From Bradyrhizobium jicamae (lineage in GTDB: Bacteria > Pseudomonadota > Alphaproteobacteria > Rhizobiales > Xanthobacteraceae), in NCBI RefSeq assembly GCF_018130215.1, contig NZ_JAFCKQ010000027.1, positions 1 to 64,000 of the forward strand: a stretch of 64,000 bases of DNA, written 5' to 3'. Positions 1 through 7,787 of the stretch are shown piece after piece. Each line of letters starts with the position of its first letter. The first letter of the stretch is position 1. A program made the position numbers and the translations under genes. The notes under the pieces are model-generated. The model saw only the letters and a program-made list of their open reading frames with translations, was not told the origin of the DNA and searched no databases.

Positions 1-103
1 CGCGGCCGACCGACCCATCCTCCAGCACGACATCGACCTCGACCGTGGGATTGCCGCGGCTATCAAGGATTTCGCGGCCGATGATGTCGATAATGGCAGT
101 CAT
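1..103 (-). CDS. eno: Enolase, N-terminal part (cut by window edge)
   Basis: The reverse strand reads MTAIIDIIGREILDSRGNP and continues TVEVDVVLEDG, the invariant N-terminus of enolase (2-phosphoglycerate to phosphoenolpyruvate, glycolysis, cytosol). The ATG at 103 is preceded by GAGG. Only about 34 residues lie in the window; the active site is outside it. It is divergent from queF, so the 123-bp gap holds both promoters. Confidence 0.93.
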   Translation of the reverse strand, partial: MTAIIDIIGREILDSRGNPTVEVDVVLEDGSVGR

Positions 104-226
104 GAGAACCTCTTTGGGCAGTGAGGGGGTCGGATCGCGGTGCTTCTACCGCAATGCATCGGGGCGGAAAAGGCCGGTGACGGCCGCCGGATCATTGAGT
201 AAAGACGCCGCACGGAGACCCCATCC

Positions 227-703
227 ATGGCGAAAAAGTCCAGCAAATCGAACCTGTCAGGCGACCTGCAACTCGGCCGCGCGGTGGAATGGCCGGATAC
301 GCCGGAAAAGGCAAAACTCGATCGCGTGCCTAATCCGCAGGCTGGTACCGATTATCTGGTACGCTTCGCGGTGCCGGAGTTCACCTCGATCTGCCCGGTA
401 ACGGGACAACCGGATTTCGCGCATCTGGTGATCGACTATGTGCCCGGCCGCTGGCTGCTCGAATCCAAGTCGCTGAAGCTTTACGCCGCGAGCTTCCGCA
501 ATCACGGCGCCTTCCACGAGGATTGCACCGTGATGATCGGCAAGCGGATCGCCGCCGAGATCAAGCCGAAATGGCTGCGCATCGGCGGCTACTGGTATCC
601 GCGCGGCGGCATCCCGATCGACGTGTTCTTCCAGACCGGCCGGCTGCCGAAGGGGATCTGGGTGCCCGACCAGGGCGTCGCGCCCTATCGCGGGCGGGGT
701 TAG
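227..703 (+). CDS. queF: NADPH-dependent preQ0 reductase QueF (unimodular, 158 aa)
   Basis: Reduces 7-cyano-7-deazaguanine (preQ0) to preQ1 in queuosine tRNA modification, in the cytosol. The sequence shows the thioimide-forming cysteine in SICPVTGQPDF (Cys56, with Asp63) and the family signature ESKSLKLY at about residues 79-86, which binds NADPH. The length of 158 aa matches the short unimodular QueF type. It stands alone between divergent eno and a convergent MFS gene 4 bp away, and is not in a queCDE cluster here. Confidence 0.94.
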   Translation: MAKKSSKSNLSGDLQLGRAVEWPDTPEKAKLDRVPNPQAGTDYLVRFAVPEFTSICPVTGQPDFAHLVIDYVPGRWLLESKSLKLYAASFRNHGAFHEDCTVMIGKRIAAEIKPKWLRIGGYWYPRGGIPIDVFFQTGRLPKGIWVPDQGVAPYRGRG

Positions 704-707
704 TCAT

Positions 708-1916
708 CTAGGGCTCGACGTCCGGTCGTGCGGCCGCGTCTGCCGGACGCCGCTGCTTGAGGAATTTCGCGCACACAAAGCCGAGCGCGGTGATCACGGC
801 GGCGGACGTGATCATCGTCGCCGTCTTGCCGGCGTGCTGCAGGCCGAAGCCGTAGGCGATCGGGCCGACGGTCTGGCCCATGAAGAAAAAGAACGAATGC
901 AGTGACAGCGCGGTGGCGCGCGCTTCGACGGAGAGTTCGCTGGCAAACACCTGCAAGCAGCCGTGGATCATGTAGAAGCCCCAGCCCATCACCAAGAGGC
1001 CGAGCATCTGCGGCTTCCAGCCGAGGCCGAACGCGACGGCGCCAAGCGTGATCCCGACCAGCGTCGCGCCCGCGATCATCATGCCCTTGACGCCGAGCCA
1101 CGGCAGCATGCGCGATACCGTGAGCGTGTAGAACAGCCCGCCGATGGCGAAGCCCGCGATCACGATGCCGGCGATCGACAGCGAGGTCTCGCCGAGCTGG
1201 AACAGGAACGAGGCGATGAAGGGAAACAGCCCGAGCACGCAGCAGCCTTCGACGAAGACGGCCGAGTAGCAGATCCGCGCATTCGGATTGGTGAAGATGG
1301 TGCGATAGCCGTGGCGGAGCGCGGTCAGGCTGGTGCGCGGTGGACGCGATAGCGCCGCACCGCGAAAGCCGGCCGCGACCGCCAGCGCCACGATGATCAC
1401 GAGCCCGCCGAGCACGGCGAGCACGCCGCGCCAGCCGAGCAGATCGCCGATCAGCCCGGATGCCGTGGCGCCGAGCAGGTTCCCGGTCATCGAGCCCGCC
1501 AGCGTCCGCCCGATCGCCAGCTGCCGCTTGTCGGGGCCGACCAGATCACTGGTCAGCGACAGTGCCACCGGAAACACGCCACCCGAGCCGATGCCGGCGA
1601 GGATGCGGGTTGCGAACAGCACCGGGAAGGAGGTCGACAGGGCACCGAGGATATTGGCGACGCCGAGCAGCACGAGGCAGATCGTCATCAGCCGCGCCTT
1701 GCCGAACAGATCGGCGGCGGCGCCGATCGCCGGCTGGACGATCGCGAAGGTGAAGGCGAACACCGCGGCAAAGCTCGCCGCGGTCGCGATGCTGACGCCG
1801 AAGTCCTCGGCGACGTGCGGCAGCACCGGATCGAGCGCGCGGACCGACAGGCTGGCCGCGAAGGTCGCCAGCGTGATGACGTTGAGGGCCGGCGGCATGC
1901 CGCTCTTTGCGGTCAT
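708..1916 (-). CDS. MFS transporter, 12-TM (402 aa)
   Basis: Integral inner-membrane protein with about twelve hydrophobic segments and the MFS layout: an acidic and arginine-rich loop after helix 2 (AADLFGKARL) and a helix-4 stretch with ATRILAGIGSGGVFP, typical of drug or metabolite exporters of the arabinose-efflux/Bcr type. A good Shine-Dalgarno (GGAGGC) precedes the ATG at 1916. It starts 16 bp after the kdsA stop on the same strand, so the two are probably co-transcribed. The substrate cannot be told from sequence. Confidence 0.85.
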   Translation of the reverse strand: MTAKSGMPPALNVITLATFAASLSVRALDPVLPHVAEDFGVSIATAASFAAVFAFTFAIVQPAIGAAADLFGKARLMTICLVLLGVANILGALSTSFPVLFATRILAGIGSGGVFPVALSLTSDLVGPDKRQLAIGRTLAGSMTGNLLGATASGLIGDLLGWRGVLAVLGGLVIIVALAVAAGFRGAALSRPPRTSLTALRHGYRTIFTNPNARICYSAVFVEGCCVLGLFPFIASFLFQLGETSLSIAGIVIAGFAIGGLFYTLTVSRMLPWLGVKGMMIAGATLVGITLGAVAFGLGWKPQMLGLLVMGWGFYMIHGCLQVFASELSVEARATALSLHSFFFFMGQTVGPIAYGFGLQHAGKTATMITSAAVITALGFVCAKFLKQRRPADAAARPDVEP

Positions 1917-1932
1917 GTCAGCCTCCGCGGCG

Positions 1933-2811
1933 TCAGGACGGCGTCTTGGCGAGCGCGTCCTTGGCGAGCGCGTCCTTGGCGAGCGCGTCGAACTGCATCA
2001 GCCGCCGGACGAGGGATTCGAAATCGCGCAGCGGCACCATGTTCGGACCATCCGACGGCGCATGATCAGGATCGGGATGGGTCTCGATGAACACGCCGGC
2101 GACGCCGACCGCGACCGCAGCGCGCGCCAGCACGGGCACGAATTCGCGTTCGCCGCCCGACGAAGTACCCTTCCCGCCCGGCTGCTGCACCGAATGGGTG
2201 GCGTCGAAGATCACGGGCGCGCCTGTCGTGCGCGCCAGGATCGGCAGCGCGCGCATGTCCGAGACCAGCGTGTTGTAGCCGAACGACGCGCCGCGCTCGG
2301 TGACCAGCACATTGGCATTGCCGGAACTGGTGAGCTTGGTGACCACGTTCGCCATGTCCCAGGGTGCCAGGAACTGACCTTTCTTGACATTGACGACCTT
2401 GCCGGTCGCGGCCGCCGCCAGCAGCAGATCGGTCTGCCGGCACAGGAAGGCCGGGATCTGCAACACGTCGACCGCCTGCGCCACCTCGGCGCACTGGGCG
2501 GGCTCATGCACGTCGGTCAGCACGGGCAGCCCGAGCGAGCTTCGGATCTCCGCAAAGATCGGCAGCGCCTGCGCCAGGCCGATGCCGCGCGCCGCCGAAG
2601 CGCTGGTGCGGTTGGCCTTGTCGAAGGAGGTCTTGTAGACCAGCCCGATCTTCAGCCTTGCCGCGATCTCCTTCAGCGCGGACGCGACTTCAAGGGCGTG
2701 GGCGCGGCTCTCGAGCTGACACGGGCCGGCAATCACGGAGATCGGCAACGCGTTGCCGAATTTGGCCGGCCCGACCGGTACGATCGGTGCTGCGGAGGAC
2801 GTGGTCGTCAC
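1933..2811 (-). CDS. kdsA: 3-deoxy-8-phosphooctulonate (KDO-8-P) synthase
   Basis: Condenses arabinose-5-phosphate and phosphoenolpyruvate to KDO-8-P for the lipopolysaccharide inner core. Motifs seen: VIAGPCQLES, YKTSFDKANR, GLPVLTDVHEP, VNVKKGQFLAPWDM, TERGASFGYN and DATHSVQQPGG. I place the start at GTG 2811 because AAGGGAAA lies just upstream and the protein then has 292 aa; an upstream ATG at 2865 would add an unusual 18-residue tail. Odd feature: the C-terminus ends in three copies of the pentapeptide DALAK, encoded by a perfect 15-bp tandem repeat. Followed by the MFS gene. Confidence 0.93.
   Translation of the reverse strand: MTTTSSAAPIVPVGPAKFGNALPISVIAGPCQLESRAHALEVASALKEIAARLKIGLVYKTSFDKANRTSASAARGIGLAQALPIFAEIRSSLGLPVLTDVHEPAQCAEVAQAVDVLQIPAFLCRQTDLLLAAAATGKVVNVKKGQFLAPWDMANVVTKLTSSGNANVLVTERGASFGYNTLVSDMRALPILARTTGAPVIFDATHSVQQPGGKGTSSGGEREFVPVLARAAVAVGVAGVFIETHPDPDHAPSDGPNMVPLRDFESLVRRLMQFDALAKDALAKDALAKTPS
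1945..1989 (-). repeat. In-frame 15-bp tandem repeat (3 perfect copies) in kdsA 3' end
   Basis: CTTGGCGAGCGCGTC occurs three times head to tail with no mismatch (1945-1959, 1960-1974, 1975-1989). Each unit encodes five residues (DALAK register), so copy changes keep the frame. Confidence 0.95.
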
Positions 2812-2930
2812 TGGGTTTCCCTTAAAATTCGCGCGAACCTTGCCGGTCCGCGTGGTCAGGATCAACCCTGTCGAGCCCTTGAATAACAGGGTTGCAAGGC
2901 TTTGCCTTCGGCCCGTTGGCTTCGCGCGGG

Positions 2931-3257
2931 CTACTTAACCGACGAGAACGCGGTCGGCACCAGCAGCTGGTTGACGACATTGAGGACGATCTGGCCGTCC
3001 TCCTCGGTCTTGGCACGCGCGGATATCCACTCCGGATCCGACAGGAACGCAGTCCATTTCTTCTCCCGCTCGGCCAGCGATTCCCAGGCCAGGAGGTAGG
3101 TCAGCTCCTGGTTGGACTCGCCGACCAGCGTCGTGAAGAAGCCGGCCTGCCTGATGCCGTGCTTGTCCCAGAGCTTCAGCGTGACGGTCTCGAAGCGCTT
3201 CAGCAGCGCCGGCAGCCGGCCCGGCATGCAGCGATAGACGCGGGACTCATAGATCAT
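2931..3257 (-). CDS. NIPSNAP family protein (108 aa)
   Basis: Small soluble alpha-beta barrel protein. It starts MIYESRVYRC and contains LTYLLAWESLAEREKKW, which matches the NIPSNAP/DUF-type ferredoxin-like fold in which aromatic residues and a tryptophan-rich strand are conserved. The ATG at 3257 follows AGGAGG, the strongest ribosome site in this part. It lies between pyrG and kdsA on the same strand, separated by about 110 bp from each. The biochemical role of bacterial NIPSNAP proteins is not settled. Confidence 0.8.
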   Translation of the reverse strand: MIYESRVYRCMPGRLPALLKRFETVTLKLWDKHGIRQAGFFTTLVGESNQELTYLLAWESLAEREKKWTAFLSDPEWISARAKTEEDGQIVLNVVNQLLVPTAFSSVK

Positions 3258-3366
3258 CGGATGGTCCTCCCTGTTGTTACGGGAGGTTATAGCTGCCCGG
3301 GCCCTGCCCTGTCTTGATCGGGCCACGCACAGCGCACGGCCCGTTGCGCATGTCTGGCGCTCGCCG

Positions 3367-4998
3367 TCAAACCAGCCGGCTCTGCTTCGCCGCGGCCTGG
3401 ATGAAGGACGCGAACAGCGGGTGCGGCTCAAACGGCCGCGACTTCAGCTCGGGGTGGAACTGGACACCGATGAACCAGGGATGGTCCTCGTACTCGACGA
3501 TCTCGGGCAGCACGCCATCGGGCGACATGCCGGAGAAGCGCAGGCCGTGCTGCTCGAGCCGGTCCTTGTAGGCGGTGTTCACTTCGTAGCGGTGGCGGTG
3601 ACGCTCGGAGATCTCGGTGGCGTCGCCATAGACCTGCGAGACCCGGCTGCCGCGCTTCAGCGCCGCCGGATAGGCCCCGAGCCGCATGGTGCCGCCGAGG
3701 TCGCCGCTGTGCGACCGCTTCTCCAGTTCGTTGCCGCGCAGCCATTCGGTCATCAGGCCGACCAGGGGCTCGCTGGTCGGGCCGAACTCGGTCGAGTTGG
3801 CGTCCTCGATGCCGACCAGGTTGCGCGCCGCCTCGATCACGGCCATCTGCATGCCGAAGCAGATGCCGAAATACGGCACGTCGCGCTCGCGCGCGAACTG
3901 CGCCGCCTTGATCTTGCCTTCCGCGCCGCGCTGGCCGAAGCCGCCGGGCACCAGGATGCCGTTGACGTGCTCGAGGAAAGGCGCCGGGTCCTCGTTCTCG
4001 AATACCTCGCTCTCGATCCAGTCGAGATTGACCTTCACCTTGTTGGCGATGCCGCCATGCGAAAGCGCCTCGATCAGCGACTTGTAGGCGTCCTTCATGC
4101 CGGTGTACTTGCCGACGATCGCGATCGTCACCGCGCCTTCCGGATTGCGGACGCGCTCGTTGATCACGTTCCAGCTCTGCAACGCCGGCGGAATCTTGGG
4201 CGCGATGCCGAACGCGGCCAGCACCTCGTCGTCGAGACCGGCGGCATGATAAGCCTCCGGCACCGCATAGATATTGTCGACGTCGCGCGCCTCGATCACG
4301 GCGCTTTCGCGCACGTTGCAGAACAGGCCGAGCTTGCGCCGCTCCTCCTTCGGGATCTCGCGATCGGTGCGGCACAACAGGATATCGGGCTGGATGCCGA
4401 TCGAGCGCAGCTCCTTCACCGAATGCTGCGTCGGCTTTGTCTTGAGTTCGCCGGCACTTGGAATGTACGGCAAAAGCGTCAGATGAATGTAGACGGCGTG
4501 ATCGCGCGGCAGCTCGTTCTTGAGCTGGCGGATCGCCTCGAAGAACGGGAGGCCCTCGATGTCGCCGACGGTGCCGCCGATCTCGACCAGCACGAAGTCG
4601 TACTCGTCGTTGCCGGAGAGCACGAATTCCTTGATCGCGTTGGTGACGTGCGGGATCACCTGGATGGTGGCGCCGAGATAGTCGCCGCGGCGCTCCTTGG
4701 TGATGATGTCCTGGTAGATGCGCCCGGTCGTGATGTTGTCGGCCTTGGTGGCCGGCCGACCGGTGAAGCGCTCGTAATGGCCGAGATCGAGGTCGGTCTC
4801 GGCGCCGTCGTCGGTCACGAACACTTCGCCGTGCTGATACGGCGACATCGTTCCGGGATCGAGGTTGAGATAGGGGTCGAGCTTGCGGAGGCGGACCTTG
4901 TACCCGCGAGCCTGCAGCAGTGCGCCAAGCGCCGCCGATGCCAGACCCTTTCCGAGCGAGGAAACCACGCCGCCGGTGATGAAGATGTACCGCGCCAT
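3367..4998 (-). CDS. pyrG: CTP synthase (543 aa)
   Basis: Converts UTP to CTP with ATP and glutamine in the cytosol. The N-terminal amidoligase domain begins MARYIFITGGVVSSLGKG (P-loop) and runs to about residue 270; the C-terminal class I glutamine amidotransferase domain has the nucleophile in GICFGMQ and the His515/Glu517 pair in VQFHPEL. The full length is normal. A TTG three codons upstream is in frame, but ATG at 4998 matches the family start. SecG lies upstream on the same strand. Confidence 0.97.
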   Translation of the reverse strand: MARYIFITGGVVSSLGKGLASAALGALLQARGYKVRLRKLDPYLNLDPGTMSPYQHGEVFVTDDGAETDLDLGHYERFTGRPATKADNITTGRIYQDIITKERRGDYLGATIQVIPHVTNAIKEFVLSGNDEYDFVLVEIGGTVGDIEGLPFFEAIRQLKNELPRDHAVYIHLTLLPYIPSAGELKTKPTQHSVKELRSIGIQPDILLCRTDREIPKEERRKLGLFCNVRESAVIEARDVDNIYAVPEAYHAAGLDDEVLAAFGIAPKIPPALQSWNVINERVRNPEGAVTIAIVGKYTGMKDAYKSLIEALSHGGIANKVKVNLDWIESEVFENEDPAPFLEHVNGILVPGGFGQRGAEGKIKAAQFARERDVPYFGICFGMQMAVIEAARNLVGIEDANSTEFGPTSEPLVGLMTEWLRGNELEKRSHSGDLGGTMRLGAYPAALKRGSRVSQVYGDATEISERHRHRYEVNTAYKDRLEQHGLRFSGMSPDGVLPEIVEYEDHPWFIGVQFHPELKSRPFEPHPLFASFIQAAAKQSRLV

Positions 4999-5165
4999 GG
5001 GACTCAACCTTTAATCCGACTCCTGCGATTCGCAAAACGAATCGCCCGCTCCCGGCAAACTATCTGCCGGGCTGTGGGTGACATTAAATTGAAAGCGATT
5101 TCAGTGCTCTAATGGGGGTTTTGAATGCAGGACGCCAGAGCCTCATCCTGCATGGCCACCCTGCT

Positions 5166-5564
5166 TTATTGGGACTTTGGCGCCTGCGGCTCGCTCGGAG
5201 CCTGCCGGCCCTGCTGCGCCTCGTCTGCCTTCTTCAGCGAATCGAGGATGCCGCCCGAGGTCGGCGTGCTGATCGGAGCGGACGGGGCGCCGGCCGGCTG
5301 GGTCTGCGCCGGGGTGCCGGTGCCGATGATCGAACTCGGCTGGCGATTGTAGCCGGCATACCAGGACAGGAACAGGCTGGTCAGGAAGAACCCCGCCGCC
5401 AGCACCGCCGTCGTCCGCGTCAGAAGATTCGCGGTGCCGCGGCTCGACATGAAGCCGGCGCCACCTCCCATGCCGAGGCCGCCGCCCTCGGACTTCTGCA
5501 GCAGCACGGAGCCGATCAGGACGACGACGATCATGAGGTGGACGACGATAACGACAGTCTGCAT
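5166..5564 (-). CDS. secG: Preprotein translocase subunit SecG
   Basis: Auxiliary membrane subunit of SecYEG. Residues 1-20 form the first transmembrane helix (VVIVVHLMIVVVLIGSVLLQ), followed by the glycine-rich loop KSEGGGLGMGGG and a second helix at about 53-72. The C-terminal tail from about residue 75 is long, proline/glutamine-rich and low in complexity, as in other rhizobial SecG. The tpiA gene that usually sits next to secG is 1.3 kb away here and also on the minus strand, with two plus-strand genes in between. Confidence 0.92.
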   Translation of the reverse strand: MQTVVIVVHLMIVVVLIGSVLLQKSEGGGLGMGGGAGFMSSRGTANLLTRTTAVLAAGFFLTSLFLSWYAGYNRQPSSIIGTGTPAQTQPAGAPSAPISTPTSGGILDSLKKADEAQQGRQAPSEPQAPKSQ

Positions 5565-5732
5565 TGCGAGCCTTCCGTCACAAGCCCGGAAGCGGCCAGG
5601 CGATCGGCGCTATCGGCTTTGCGGGTTTCGTGAAGTTGCGCCCTGTTACACGATTGCACCGGGCATTGTCACCCCCGAGATAGTCGCAGTCGCTCCTATC
5701 ACAAGCAATGCGAACCGCCGGCGGCGCGGGAC

Positions 5733-5762
5733 TTGATCGCGGCCATTCTCTTCTCTTATAAT
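5733..5762 (+). promoter_or_regulatory. Sigma70-type promoter giving a predicted leaderless mRNA
   Basis: TTGATC (5733-5738), an 18-bp spacer, then a perfect TATAAT (5757-5762). Seven bases after the -10 box comes the A of the ATG at 5769, the expected transcription start. No Shine-Dalgarno fits between them, so the transcript would begin at or within a base or two of the start codon. Confidence 0.65.
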
Positions 5763-5768
5763 AGACGA

Positions 5769-6335
5769 ATGGATACTTTAATTGACGACACCGGGTATCG
5801 CCTGGCGCAACGCATCCGGCTGGAACGCGACGGCCGGGGCTGGTCGCTGGCCGACCTGGCCGACCGGTCCGGGGTCTCCAAGGCCACGATCAGCAAGATC
5901 GAGCGCGCCGAGGTCAGCCCCACCGCGGTCGTGCTGGTGCGCCTCGCGGCGGCCTTCGACCTCACGCTGGCCGGCCTGATGCTGCGCGCCGAGGGAGAGG
6001 GCGAACGGCTGTCGCGCGCCGCCGGGCAGCCGGTCTGGCGTGATCCCGAAACCGGCTACCTGCGCAAACAGGTGTTCAGCCGCCCCGACCATCCGGTCGA
6101 GCTGGTGCGGGTCGAGCTGCCGCCGAGGCAGCGCGTCACGCTGCCCGCCTCGTCCTACGCCCATATCCGCCAACTGGTCTGGGTGCTCTGCGGCGACCTC
6201 GTCATCACCGAAGGCGGTACGCGCCACATGCTGGAGGCCGGAGACTGCCTCGGCTTCGGCTCGCCGGCCGAGACCACCTTCGCCAACGAGACATCAGCCG
6301 CGTGCACCTACGCCGTCGCGCTGGCCCGGAGCTGA
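5769..6335 (+). CDS. XRE-family HTH and cupin transcriptional regulator (188 aa)
   Basis: Residues about 10-65 form an XRE helix-turn-helix (WSLADLADRSGVSKATISKIERAE); the C-terminal half (about 90-185) is a cupin-like effector domain ending in LGFGSPAETTF. Such proteins usually control a neighbouring operon in response to a small molecule. I chose ATG 5769; an in-frame TTG at 5733 would overlap the -35 box. It ends 3 bp before the GNAT gene, so the pair form an operon. The regulator may control that acetyltransferase. Confidence 0.85.
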   Translation: MDTLIDDTGYRLAQRIRLERDGRGWSLADLADRSGVSKATISKIERAEVSPTAVVLVRLAAAFDLTLAGLMLRAEGEGERLSRAAGQPVWRDPETGYLRKQVFSRPDHPVELVRVELPPRQRVTLPASSYAHIRQLVWVLCGDLVITEGGTRHMLEAGDCLGFGSPAETTFANETSAACTYAVALARS

Positions 6336-6338
6336 AGC

Positions 6339-6872
6339 ATGCCGAACCTTTCGATCAAGCCGCTGCATGACCAGCCGGACATCCGCAACGCGCTCTCCGA
6401 AATGCTGGTCGAGACGGTCGCCAATGGCGGCTCGGTCAGCTTCATGCATCCGCTGTCATCGGACGATGCCCGCGCGTTCTGGAAGGACTCGCTCGCCGCA
6501 GCCGCCCGCGATGAGCGCATCGTGCTCGGCGCGTTCGACGGCACGGAGCTGATCGGCACCGTGACGCTGCTGCTGGCCCTGCCACCCAACCAGCCGCACC
6601 GGGCCGAAATCGCCAAGATGATGACCCGCGTCGCGCACCGGAAGCGCGGCGTGGCGACCGCGCTGATGCGGGCCGCCGAGCGGCTGGCCATCGAACGCGG
6701 GCGCACCCTGCTCGTGCTCGACACCGCGGTCGACGAAGGCGCTTCGCCGCTCTACGAGCGACTGGGCTTCCAGCTCAGCGGGATCATCCCGGACTACGCC
6801 TTGAAGCCGCATGGCGGGCTCACCGGCACGATGATCTACTGGAAGCGGATCGGGGCCGCAGCTGCGGCCTAG
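6339..6872 (+). CDS. GNAT family N-acetyltransferase (177 aa)
   Basis: Cytosolic acetyl-CoA-dependent acetyltransferase. The acetyl-CoA pyrophosphate loop is visible as HRKRGVATALM (Q/RxxGxG/A type) at about residues 105-115, followed by LVLDTAVDEGASPLYERLGF, the usual motif B with the conserved Tyr-x-x-x-Gly-Phe. The substrate is unknown. It is co-directional with and 3 bp from the XRE-cupin regulator and convergent with tpiA, overlapping its end by 4 bp. Confidence 0.87.
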   Translation: MPNLSIKPLHDQPDIRNALSEMLVETVANGGSVSFMHPLSSDDARAFWKDSLAAAARDERIVLGAFDGTELIGTVTLLLALPPNQPHRAEIAKMMTRVAHRKRGVATALMRAAERLAIERGRTLLVLDTAVDEGASPLYERLGFQLSGIIPDYALKPHGGLTGTMIYWKRIGAAAAA

Positions 6873-7621
6873 CAGCCGGCCGCGATGGCGAGGAAATCCG
6901 ACGCCTTCAGGCTGGCGCCGCCGACCAGGGCGCCGTTGACATTGGCGACGCCCATCAGCTCGGCGGCGTTGGACGGCTTGACCGAGCCGCCATAGAGGAT
7001 CCGGATTTTCGCGCCCTCGCCCTTGAAGCGTTCGCTGAGCACACCGCGGATGAACCTGTGAACCTCTTCGACATCCTTCGCCGTCGGGGTGAGACCGGTG
7101 CCGATCGCCCAGACCGGTTCATAGGCCACCACCAGCTTGGCCGCGGTCGATCCGTCGGGCAGCGAGCCCGCAAGCTGGCTGCCGCAGATATCGAGTGTCT
7201 TGCCGGCGTCGCGCTGCTCGCGCGTTTCGCCAATGCAGACGATCGCGGTCAGACCCGCCCGCCAGGCGGCCTCCGCCTTCTGCCGGACCAGCGCATCGCT
7301 TTCGCCATGATCGGCGCGGCGCTCGGAATGGCCGACGATGATCGCGGTTGCACCCAAATCCGCAAACATTTCCGACGAGAGATCGCCGGTATGCGCGCCC
7401 GACGGCTTGGGATGGCAATCCTGGGCCCCGACCGCGACCTTGTCGCCGCGCGCTCTGTCGGCAAAGGCTCCGACCAGCGTCGCGGGCGGGCAGACAAGGA
7501 GGTCCGCCTTGGTGGCCAAGGGGCCTGCGCCCGCCAGCATCGCCTCGAACTCGGCCATCGAGGATTTAAGGCCGTTCATTTTCCAGTTGCCGGCGATCAG
7601 CGGCCGGATGGCATCGGTCAT
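6869..7621 (-). CDS. tpiA: Triose-phosphate isomerase (250 aa)
   Basis: Interconverts dihydroxyacetone phosphate and glyceraldehyde 3-phosphate. TIM-barrel motifs are complete: AGNWKMNG (Asn12, Lys14), VGHSERR (catalytic His), AYEPVWAIGTG (catalytic Glu), and the phosphate loops ILYGGSVKPSNA and GALVGGASL. Normal length. The stop codon overlaps the end of the GNAT gene. Confidence 0.97.
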   Translation of the reverse strand: MTDAIRPLIAGNWKMNGLKSSMAEFEAMLAGAGPLATKADLLVCPPATLVGAFADRARGDKVAVGAQDCHPKPSGAHTGDLSSEMFADLGATAIIVGHSERRADHGESDALVRQKAEAAWRAGLTAIVCIGETREQRDAGKTLDICGSQLAGSLPDGSTAAKLVVAYEPVWAIGTGLTPTAKDVEEVHRFIRGVLSERFKGEGAKIRILYGGSVKPSNAAELMGVANVNGALVGGASLKASDFLAIAAGC

Positions 7622-7787
7622 GTCACAAGTCCCCTTCGATCAAGCTGGTGCATCCGCTATCAGAGCCGCGCCCCGGACTCCAGAGCCGGCAGGCGATGAG
7701 CCGAACCGGCCGCCCGATTTCGATCGACTCTTGTGCAGACACCGCGTTTAGTTGCGGCATCCGGCGACTGCACCAGGGGGGCCTGAC

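Noticed and set aside
3274..5112. 612-aa frame antisense to pyrG
   Set aside because: Mirror of a strongly coding GC-rich gene; no ribosome site and no protein family.
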